NCBI GenBank assembly: GCA_030616665.1 | Contig: JAUWWX010000007.1 | Location: forward strand, 1-13,651 | Direction of reading: 5' to 3' | Length of the DNA: 13,651 nt | Origin: an archaeon | Lineage (GTDB): Archaea; Iainarchaeota; Iainarchaeia; Iainarchaeales; GCA-2688035 | Part shown: positions 5,483 through 11,111 of the stretch, piece after piece | Layout: the number at the start of each line of letters is the position of its first letter | Position numbering within the stretch: position 1 is the first letter of the stretch | Notes under the pieces: generated by a model | Databases searched by the model: none | What the model saw: only the letters and a program-made list of their open reading frames with translations | What the model was told of the DNA's origin: nothing | Program-made: the position numbers and the translations under genes

Positions 5483-5633
5483 ATCACCTCCATTTAGGAT
5501 GAATTTTTTCGTGGACGTCTCTGCTGATTTTGGAGGCATTAAATCCTTTGCACCAAAATTAGGGGTTTAGGCGTGCAAAGGTTTAAGCCGAGAAAATCAG
5601 AGTCCTAAGAAAAAATTCCTCATTGGAGGTGAT
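5483..5633. repeat. Inverted duplicated promoter-leader-Shine-Dalgarno cassette
   Basis: Two arms of about 65-70 nt are imperfect reverse complements. Reading outward from the centre, both contain GTGCAAAGG, a TATA-like TTTAA, GCC, AAAATCAG, AGA or AGT, GAAAAAATTC and finally TGGAGGTGAT. They differ by small insertions (up to 4 nt) and scattered substitutions. The centre is about 20 nt (caaaattaggggtttaggcg). Each arm carries a full set of archaeal expression signals and points outward, toward the small-protein/endonuclease operon on the minus strand and toward 5643 on the plus strand. It could also be a decayed palindromic mobile element, but that would not explain why the best conserved ends are Shine-Dalgarno sequences. 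Confidence 0.65.
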
Positions 5634-5642
5634 TGGGGATTA

Positions 5643-5699
5643 ATGGAAAGAGGAAAGACAAAAAGAAAACAATTTAATAGTTTTATAGTAAGAATCTAG
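5643..5699 (+). CDS. 18-codon ORF downstream of the plus-strand Shine-Dalgarno
   Basis: MERGKTKRKQFNSFIVRI is a very basic 18-residue ORF. Its ATG lies 9 nt after the end of the perfect GGAGGTGAT at 5625-5633 (13 nt after GGAGG), longer than ideal. Its stop is 2 nt before the ATG at 5702. It could be a small protein, a leader peptide, or the chance remnant of a gene once served by this arm of the cassette. The spacing and length make it uncertain. Confidence 0.25.
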   Translation: MERGKTKRKQFNSFIVRI

Positions 5700-5701
5700 T
5701 T

Positions 5702-6196
5702 ATGAATGAGGTAGCAATCATTGGAATGGCGGCTCTTTCTGCAGCTTCTTTGTGGGGTTCTGTTACGCTCTACCAGAATCAGATAGATAAAGAGTTAAAG
5801 AAACACTTTGAATCGCAAGAAAAGAAACAGGTTGAAAAAATATTGCCTTCGCTTGTTGAATATGAAAAGGAACTTAGAGGAGCATTGCAAAAAGTCAAAA
5901 AAGGCGAGAGAGAATGGTTGCCTGATGATGTTTTCAATAAGTTTGCCGACTGGTTTGATGAGCTTGACCTATTGTATCAAAATAGAGAGAGAAAGAAACG
6001 TATTGATATATCTAAATTTGTGAGTTCTATAGCGTTTGCAATAAGTACAATCCTTTGCTTATTGTCCTTTGTTTGGAGTGAACTCTTTCTTTGGGGCGTT
6101 GGAATATTTATCCTTGGTTTTGCTGTTGTTACGATGGCGATTTGGTTGACCTATATAATTAAAACGTCTATTGAAAGAGAAGAAAGCGAAAGTTAG
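5702..6196 (+). CDS. Three-TM membrane protein of unknown function
   Basis: 164 residues. An N-terminal helix (3-23) is followed by a charged region (25-100, with coiled-coil-like KELKKHFESQEKKQVEKIL and a WFDELDLLYQNRERKKR block), then two transmembrane helices at about 105-124 and 128-153 and a short acidic tail (EREESES). By the positive-inside rule the charged middle is probably cytoplasmic. The ATG follows AATTTAATAGTTTTATAG by about 20-30 nt, so it may be leaderless with its own promoter, or be read from the plus-strand arm of the inverted cassette. It is convergent with the pyrophosphatase gene, 8 bp apart. No family recognised. Confidence 0.7.
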   Translation: MNEVAIIGMAALSAASLWGSVTLYQNQIDKELKKHFESQEKKQVEKILPSLVEYEKELRGALQKVKKGEREWLPDDVFNKFADWFDELDLLYQNRERKKRIDISKFVSSIAFAISTILCLLSFVWSELFLWGVGIFILGFAVVTMAIWLTYIIKTSIEREESES

Positions 6197-6204
6197 AAAC
6201 TTTC

Positions 6205-6786
6205 CTAAATCGATTCAATCAGGTCGTGCAAGGCCTTTTCTTTCAGCCATTTTCCTAGGGCGTGGGCTGCAATGCCTCGCTGGCTTTGGTTGATTCTTTG
6301 TTCTTTGGGCAGTTCAACCGCTGTTTTTTTCTCCCCTGCCGGAATGAAGACTCTTGCGTAGGGGAGGCTTGCTGACTTCTTTTTGGAAATCTTTTCGGTT
6401 ATATTCCCGTGCCACTTGCCCTCAAAGAACCTGTAGCTGTCTGGCGCGTCAATCAGGCAGATTACTGTGTGGAAGAAGGCCTTCTTTGACTTTCCTGAGA
6501 GCAGTTTGAAGAAGCCCTGGTAGCCGATTTTGTGGAAGGCCCATTTTGAGTGCTGGCCTGGAAAGCCCTTGTAGGCCTCGAGGTAGAAGCCCGTGTCCTC
6601 AACTATTAGTGGCTGCCTAAGCTTCTCAAAGGCCTGCTTTGCCTTTCCAAGCGCAACTTCTTTGAGGCTGTCTGATTCCGGCTCATTCAGCTCGATTGGC
6701 TTCTTCTGCAGGTCAAGCCCGTACTGCTGCAAAACGCTTTGGATTATTTCAAACTTGCCCTCGTTGGTTGTCACAAAGTAAAGCAT
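6205..6786 (-). CDS. Ham1/ITPase-family nucleoside triphosphate pyrophosphatase, divergent
   Basis: 193 residues from the ATG at 6786, chosen because AGGTGA ends 6 nt before it; the GTG at 6795 is part of that site, which also overlaps the stop of the upstream gene. Family members hydrolyse ITP, XTP and dITP to monophosphate plus PPi, cleaning the nucleotide pool. Conserved parts are FVTTNEGKFEI (4-14), the VEDTGFYLEAYKGFPGQHSKW block (62-82) and FEGKWHGNI (121-129). The two motifs that read the base are changed: GFGYDPxF is SLPYARVF (140-147), and the SHRG box is SQRG (168-171). Either the specificity has shifted or activity is reduced. It is probably co-translated with the four-TM protein upstream. 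Confidence 0.85.
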   Translation of the reverse strand: MLYFVTTNEGKFEIIQSVLQQYGLDLQKKPIELNEPESDSLKEVALGKAKQAFEKLRQPLIVEDTGFYLEAYKGFPGQHSKWAFHKIGYQGFFKLLSGKSKKAFFHTVICLIDAPDSYRFFEGKWHGNITEKISKKKSASLPYARVFIPAGEKKTAVELPKEQRINQSQRGIAAHALGKWLKEKALHDLIESI

Positions 6787-6795
6787 TTTTTTCAC

Positions 6796-7728
6796 CTACA
6801 AGTGGAAGTACAGCTCCTTTAGGGCAAGGTTGTAGAGTATTTCAAAGGAGATGAGCCAGGCTATGGCAAAGGCTGCTGCAGGAATAACAGGGCTGTTGGA
6901 GAATGGAATGAAGGTAGCGCAAATGAGGGCTGCCGCAGAAAGGGAGAGAGCAATTGATATTGCAAGGAAGTGGTTTCTCAGAAAGTTTTTTCTCACAATT
7001 TTTTTCTTATACCTGTGCTTTTCCGCTATCACGAAGTCCATCAGGCTTGCGTCCTCTGCCTTTTTGCCGACCTCGTTGATGATTTGGTAGGCGTTTTCCT
7101 GCTGGAAAAGAATGTCTTTTATTGTGAGGGCGTTCATTTTTTGTAAGGCAACCGTTTTCAGCAAAAGCTGTTTTGGGATTCTGTTCTTGTATTTTCGCAT
7201 CAACAGGCTGAAGTCTGACTCGTTTAATTGCTCTTTGATGACCTCTGCAAATATTGTTATTTCTTGGGGCTGTCTTATCAGTGTTCGGATTATTTCTGGT
7301 GGAATTCCACTGCCTTTGGATTGGTAGGCCCTGATAATTGAAAGGCTGAGGTGGGGCGGCAAAAGGTTTTTGTTCAGGTGCTTTGCCACTTCCTTGATTG
7401 AAATCTGGTTGTTTTTGATTTTGTTCACTATGGCGTGGATTTTTTCGTCGCTTGAGTAGTGGCCAAGCAGCTTTCTTATTGGCATTATGTTGGCAATGCA
7501 AAAGCTTGCGATTGCAAGCAGCAGGACAATCAACTCAAATTGGTAAAAGTACTGGATTATGAGCGGGAAGCCAAGCCAGAGGATGAAGATGAAAATTGCT
7601 GTGTGGTACAGGAACCTTGTCTCTTCCGGAATGTTCCAGCCCCTTTGCTCCAGCACAGAAAGGAAAATGTCAACTATGCTGAAGAATGCATTGTTTATTT
7701 TGTCGAAGAATCCCCTTTTTGGTAGCAT
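6796..7728 (-). CDS. Four-TM membrane protein with long cytoplasmic helical domain
   Basis: 310 residues. Two transmembrane helices lie at about 42-60 and 64-82. A soluble mainly helical region follows (85-250), with repeated short helices (SSDEKIHAIVNKI, ISIKEVAKHLNK, IPPEIIRTLIRQ, IPKQLLLKTVALQ) reminiscent of tandem helical repeats. Two more helices lie at about 252-272 and 279-301. No family recognised. The ATG at 7728 is about 35-45 nt downstream of a TATA-like AAAAATTTAATA. Its TAG is embedded in the Shine-Dalgarno of the following pyrophosphatase gene, so the two are probably coupled. Confidence 0.75.
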   Translation of the reverse strand: MLPKRGFFDKINNAFFSIVDIFLSVLEQRGWNIPEETRFLYHTAIFIFILWLGFPLIIQYFYQFELIVLLLAIASFCIANIMPIRKLLGHYSSDEKIHAIVNKIKNNQISIKEVAKHLNKNLLPPHLSLSIIRAYQSKGSGIPPEIIRTLIRQPQEITIFAEVIKEQLNESDFSLLMRKYKNRIPKQLLLKTVALQKMNALTIKDILFQQENAYQIINEVGKKAEDASLMDFVIAEKHRYKKKIVRKNFLRNHFLAISIALSLSAAALICATFIPFSNSPVIPAAAFAIAWLISFEILYNLALKELYFHL

Positions 7729-7774
7729 GGTAAAAAGCCGGTAATATTAGGCAGGGGAGGGTATTAAATTTTTC

Positions 7775-7793
7775 GGGAAAGGCAAATTTTCCC
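7775..7793 (-). terminator. Hairpin after the 79-aa gene
   Basis: GGGAAA and TTTCCC are separated by 7 nt. The hairpin lies about 5 nt past the stop of the two-TM gene on the minus strand and is followed by GAAAAATTT. It overlaps the start of the promoter region of the four-TM gene. Hairpins are not required for archaeal termination, so this is tentative. Confidence 0.3.
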
Positions 7794-7797
7794 TTTT

Positions 7798-8037
7798 TTA
7801 CTCTCTGGCTAGGGCAAGCACCTTCAGCTTGTAGTGGGCCTTTTTGTAGGCTAGGTAGCTTACAAAGATTATGAGGGGGGTTGCAAAGTAGAACATGAAG
7901 CCAAGGGCTGTGTCTCCGCCGAACTGCACTTTTATGCCTTGGACTAATGAAACGATTGCAAATCCCACCAGCGTAAAGGTTATCAGGAAGTGGACTACTG
8001 ACGAAATCTTGTACTCTGTCTTTGTGCCAAGCACCAT
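7798..8037 (-). CDS. 79-aa two-TM membrane protein
   Basis: A small hydrophobic protein with helices at about 13-33 (VVHFLITFTLVGFAIVSLVQG) and 45-64 (LGFMFYFATPLIIFVSYLAY), and a basic C-terminal tail (KKAHYKLKVLALARE) that is probably cytoplasmic. A GAGGTG motif lies about 10 nt before the ATG and a TATA-like ATTTAAATA about 40-55 nt before it, so a short leader with a ribosome site is likely. It is in line with the four-TM gene but separated by about 70 nt with that gene's own TATA. Function unknown. Confidence 0.65.
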   Translation of the reverse strand: MVLGTKTEYKISSVVHFLITFTLVGFAIVSLVQGIKVQFGGDTALGFMFYFATPLIIFVSYLAYKKAHYKLKVLALARE

Positions 8038-8150
8038 TTTTTCGTTGCACCTCTTTTCTAAAAGGAAGTGGGTTCGATTATTTAAATTTTTCCCACCGAA
8101 AAAAAGTGGCTAAATGCCTCCAATTTCGCTTTACTAAACGGATAATTAAG

Positions 8151-8185
8151 TTTAAAAGTATTCAACACCCTGTAAGTATTACAGG
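8151..8185 (+). promoter_or_regulatory. TATA box plus 17-bp palindrome before prenyl synthase
   Basis: A TATA-like TTTAAAAG lies at about 8152-8159. CCTGTAA-GTA-TTACAGG (8169-8185) is a perfect 7-bp inverted repeat with a 3-nt centre, placed where transcription should start and ending 5 nt before the ATG at 8191. This is a good position for a dimeric repressor to block initiation, or for a hairpin to hide the start codon. Confidence 0.45.
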
Positions 8186-8190
8186 TTTTT

Positions 8191-9264
8191 ATGGTGTCTG
8201 AAGTGGACTTTAAGCAGGTGCTTGCAGAGAAAAAGGCAATTATTTGGAGGGAATACAAAAAATACCTTCTAGGTCATACAAAGCCGCCGTACGCCCTTGA
8301 CAGGATTCAGGACTATAAGGAGGAGGACAGCTTCTTCTGGAAAGCTGTTTCAGACTACCCAAAAAGGCAGGGAAAGTACATAAGGGGCAGCTTGGTCCTG
8401 CTTGTCTGCGAAGCAGCTGGTTTTGAGCAGGAAAAGGCCGCTTTGACAGGTGCTGCAATGCAAGCAAGTGAGGACTGGATTCTGATTCACGACGACCTTG
8501 AGGATAACTCCCTTGAAAGAAGAGGCAGGCCAACACTGCACAGGCTGTACAGTGCGGCGCAGGCAATCAACGCAGGAGACGCATTGCACATAATAATGTG
8601 GAAAATGCTTAGGGACAACGAAAAGGTTCTAGGTTGTGAGAAAGCCTTAAGGGTAATGGATGAAATGAACAGCATGCTGATGCGAACCACTTTGGGGCAG
8701 TCGGTTGAAATAAAGTGGACTGAGGAAAACAAGCTTGATTTGAGTGACGAGGACATTTTCTTTGTGATTGGCGGAAAAACCGCCTATTACTCAATCTGTG
8801 GGCCGCTTAGGCTTGGCGGCATAATTTCCGGGCTGAGCGAAAAGCAGCTTGAACTGCTGTTTGAGTTCGGCGTTCCTCTGGGAAGGTGCTTCCAGATAAG
8901 GGATGACTTGCTTGACCTAACTTCAGACTTTGAGGGCCAGAAGAAGCAGGTTGGGAATGACGTCTACGAAGGGAAAAGGACTTTGATGCTGGGGCATCTC
9001 CTCAAGAATGCAGACAAGCCAGACCTTGAGAAAATAAAAGGCATCTTGGGGAAAAAAAGGGAACAGAAAACAGAGGAAGAGGTTAGGTACATCATTGAGA
9101 AGATGCACCACTATGGAAGCATCAAGTACTGCCAGCAGAAGGCTAGTGAATTGAGAAAAGAGGCTTTGGGGGTATTTGATGAAAAGCTTGGCTTCCTCTC
9201 AAAACAGCCTGGCAGAAGCAAGTTGAAGGCAGCAATTGACTTCATTCTGGAAAGGAAAAAGTAG
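8191..9264 (+). CDS. idsA: Short-chain prenyl diphosphate synthase (GGPP/FPP synthase)
   Basis: 357 residues of the trans-isoprenyl diphosphate synthase family, which adds isopentenyl diphosphate to allylic diphosphates to make the C15-C20 precursors of archaeal ether lipids. The first Asp-rich motif is DDLED (101-105) followed by RRGRPTLHRLY; the second is DDLLD (238-242) in FQIRDDLLD; both are complete. There is no two-residue insertion in the first motif, and an aromatic residue (Trp96) sits five positions before it, as in archaeal geranylgeranyl synthases where this residue limits chain length. C20 product is therefore favoured (inference). GKT at 195-197 and the GNDVYEGKRT block are also typical. 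The start at 8191 follows a palindrome and TATA. The symbol is by family resemblance. Confidence 0.9.
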   Translation: MVSEVDFKQVLAEKKAIIWREYKKYLLGHTKPPYALDRIQDYKEEDSFFWKAVSDYPKRQGKYIRGSLVLLVCEAAGFEQEKAALTGAAMQASEDWILIHDDLEDNSLERRGRPTLHRLYSAAQAINAGDALHIIMWKMLRDNEKVLGCEKALRVMDEMNSMLMRTTLGQSVEIKWTEENKLDLSDEDIFFVIGGKTAYYSICGPLRLGGIISGLSEKQLELLFEFGVPLGRCFQIRDDLLDLTSDFEGQKKQVGNDVYEGKRTLMLGHLLKNADKPDLEKIKGILGKKREQKTEEEVRYIIEKMHHYGSIKYCQQKASELRKEALGVFDEKLGFLSKQPGRSKLKAAIDFILERKK

Positions 9265-9344
9265 CCTACAGGGGGTAAAACCAGGCTTCCGTTTTTTTCC
9301 TGCCCTGCAAAAAGTATTTTAAGGAAGGAAGCCTTATTCTTTGC

Positions 9345-10199
9345 ATGAATGGCTTTGAGTTGATTGATAGCTTGGGCGGCTTTATTCCAGTCTTGATAAC
9401 AATTGGGGTCATTCTTGTACTGTACATTGTGTTCAACTTTTTGCTTGGCCTGGCCAGAAAAAGCCTTCTGCGCCTTGCAAAAACCAAGAAACAGATTTCA
9501 AACGTTGAAATTTTTTCCGCAACAATAAGGTATGTGTTCATTTTTTTCCTTGCTCTGACAGCAGTCTTTTACTACAGTGGCAGTTGGACCGGCCTGGGAT
9601 TAACACTGGGGCTTTTCTCAGCGGCAATTGGCTTTGCCCTGCAGAAGCCGATTTCTGGGATAGCAGCCTGGGTAATGATTGTGACAAGAAGGCCGTTTGA
9701 GATAGGCGACAGAATAATAATTGGCAGCGTGAAAGGCGACGTAAAGGACATTTCTTTGACACACATAACTCTTAAGGAGATAGGCGGCCTTATTCAGACA
9801 GAGGAAAACAGCGGGAGAACAATCCTCATTCCAAACAACATGCTTTTTGAGCAAAACATTGTCAACTACACGCAGCACGACGAGTTCATCCTGGCGCAGG
9901 TCGTCGTGCCAGTAACCTACGAAAGCAGCCTCAAAAATGCAACCAAGATATGCCTGGATGCAGCCAAAAAGACAACAAAGCAGTTCCTGGAACAGGTGAA
10001 AAAGCAGCCCTATGTAAGGCTCTACTTCCAGCCAAGCGGCGTCAACCTCAGTGTGAGGTTCTTTGTTCCAGCAAAGAAAATGACCGAGTTGTCAAGCAAG
10101 GTAACAGAGGAAGTGTTTGCAATGGTGAGAAAAGAAAACAGCGTAACATTCGCCTACCCTCATACAGAAGTGCTGCTCAGGAAAAAGGGCAAGGCATAG
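9345..10199 (+). CDS. mscS: MscS-family small-conductance mechanosensitive channel
   Basis: 284 residues. Transmembrane helices lie at about 14-35 and 58-77, with a pore helix at 83-113 (Gly/Ala-rich GLGLTLGLFSAAIGFALQKPISGIAA) followed by the family block RRPFEIGDRIII (115-126). The beta-domain contains GDVKDISLTHITL, the IPNN motif (162-165) and NIVNYT (171-176), and the alpha/beta C-terminal domain continues to residue ~275. It has the length and order of a standard three-TM MscS homoheptamer that opens under membrane tension. TATA-like GTATTTTAAG about 22-31 nt before the ATG implies leaderless translation. It is the fuller paralogue of the short channel at 784-1395. Confidence 0.88.
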   Translation: MNGFELIDSLGGFIPVLITIGVILVLYIVFNFLLGLARKSLLRLAKTKKQISNVEIFSATIRYVFIFFLALTAVFYYSGSWTGLGLTLGLFSAAIGFALQKPISGIAAWVMIVTRRPFEIGDRIIIGSVKGDVKDISLTHITLKEIGGLIQTEENSGRTILIPNNMLFEQNIVNYTQHDEFILAQVVVPVTYESSLKNATKICLDAAKKTTKQFLEQVKKQPYVRLYFQPSGVNLSVRFFVPAKKMTELSSKVTEEVFAMVRKENSVTFAYPHTEVLLRKKGKA

Positions 10200-10329
10200 A
10201 ATTAAGAAGCAGAAGAAGCACAATTTCTTTCGGCGATGATGAGGTCATCCTCGGAAAAAGCGTAGGTATTACACTCCGCTAGACGCATTTCAGCCCCCGC
10301 AGGCTAAGGCATTACATAGAGGGAATATT

Positions 10330-10809
10330 ATGGTTGAGCAAAAAAACAATGTGCGGATTTTCTTTAGCCTTTTGCACGTAATTTGTGTTGTATTCGTTTT
10401 AATAATTTTGATGATTGCAATTGTCAGCAAAAACCTTGCTATTGGCCCATTGCTTTTTCTGATGGCATTGATTCCTGCCGCTGCAGCAAAATTTAAGAAA
10501 ATTCCATTAAAATGCATTTTTCCAGACATTGCGTTTGGCTTAGTTGGAATGATTATTCTTACAACTTCTGCTATTACAGGAGCTGAATTTGCAGGCATTT
10601 TAGGTGCGGTGGTCGGAGCAGTTGCAGGAGATGTTGCGGCAGATAGCCTTGGCGGGTTTTTCGAGGGAGCAGTTGCAGAAAAAATGAAGCCAAAGCACGG
10701 CATCATTCACAGAACCCCTTTTGGAAGCGCAATGGGCAAAACAATTGGAAACCTGCTTGGCGGAGCAACGGTTTTAACAATTGCCATATTCTTTAAAATA
10801 ATTTATTAA
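10330..10809 (+). CDS. Gly/Ala-rich polytopic membrane protein
   Basis: 159 residues, with transmembrane segments at about 9-32, 36-54, 63-81, 85-105 and 138-158. A conserved-looking loop in the C-terminal half reads GDVAADSLGGFFEGAVAEKM, then KPKHGIIHRTPFGSAMGK. The Asp/Glu and Gly/Ala pattern inside helices suggests tight packing or a transport/flippase-type role, but I do not recognise the family. GAGGG lies 6 nt before the ATG as a Shine-Dalgarno. The opposite strand has a 138-codon open frame, rejected because it is mostly the antisense of these hydrophobic codons. Confidence 0.7.
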   Translation: MVEQKNNVRIFFSLLHVICVVFVLIILMIAIVSKNLAIGPLLFLMALIPAAAAKFKKIPLKCIFPDIAFGLVGMIILTTSAITGAEFAGILGAVVGAVAGDVAADSLGGFFEGAVAEKMKPKHGIIHRTPFGSAMGKTIGNLLGGATVLTIAIFFKIIY

Positions 10810-10950
10810 TGAGATAAATTATCATAAGGCGAGTTGATGGCTGAGCAGAGAGTGGTTTTTTGCGACAAGGCCTTGTAGGAATAGACCTGCAGGAAATGAT
10901 AATGTCAGCCTACAACACAAACAAGTCATAAAAATGGCCAGAAAACCGTT
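10810..10950 (+). other. Intergenic stretch with possible gene remnant
   Basis: No intact gene is visible. One frame reads MAEQRVVFCDKAL and stops (10836-10877). A neighbouring frame continues GLVGIDLQEMIMSAYNTNKS to a stop at 10927-10929. One indel near 10870 would join them into a ~31-residue protein, so this may be the frameshifted end of a decayed gene, or chance. It is followed by the sRNA promoter. Confidence 0.25.
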
Positions 10951-10980
10951 AATTTTAAGGCATTAACACCATACGATACT
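10951..10980 (+). promoter_or_regulatory. Promoter of first C/D-box sRNA
   Basis: AATTTTAAGG is a TATA-like element about 25-30 nt before the expected RNA 5' end. It is followed by TTAACACCATACGATAC, which is identical in the second copy at 13383-13399. The downstream stretch between TATA and start site is not usually this conserved, so it may bind a regulator or be part of a longer transcript. Confidence 0.45.
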
Positions 10981-10983
10981 GTA

Positions 10984-11044
10984 GGCAATGATGAGGTTAA
11001 CACCTGCTGACCGGAAGGAGTGAAGAGAAACTCAATCCTGAGCC
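10984..11044 (+). ncRNA. C/D-box sRNA, copy 1
   Basis: Box C ATGATGA (10988-10994), a 12-nt guide GGTTAACACCTG, box D' CTGA (11007-11010), a 9-nt spacer, box C' GTGAAGA (11020-11026), an 11-nt guide, and box D CTGA (11038-11041). GGC before box C pairs with GCC after box D as a short terminal stem, and TTTTTC follows as a likely terminator. Box order and spacing are those of archaeal guide RNAs for 2'-O-methylation. By the N+5 rule the D' guide would direct methylation of U in CAGGUGUUAACC and the D guide of the second G in GAUUGAGUUUC. I could not assign the target RNA. It lies just before the lipoprotein gene at 11112, which has its own TATA. Confidence 0.75.
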
Positions 11045-11111
11045 GATTTTTCAAATTCTATGTGCAAGAAAGAATTAAATATCTGAATCGCCCTATGGTT
11101 TGTGCGATGTT

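Noticed and set aside
6787..6795. GTG start for the pyrophosphatase gene
   Set aside because: Again part of AGGTGA; the family start MLYFVTTNEGK fits the ATG at 6786.
7007..7501. 164-codon minus-strand frame overlapping the four-TM gene
   Set aside because: Same strand but another frame; low complexity with many Gln/Asn/Arg/Pro residues and no start signal.
10232..10290. Third C/D-box-like site (GGCGATGATGAGGT)
   Set aside because: Box C and the preceding GGC match the two sRNAs, but no CTGA box follows at guide distance and no C' or terminal stem is seen.
10290..10706. 138-codon minus-strand frame antisense to the membrane protein at 10330
   Set aside because: Pro/Ala/Lys-rich mirror of hydrophobic codons; the plus frame has a Shine-Dalgarno and clear membrane helices.
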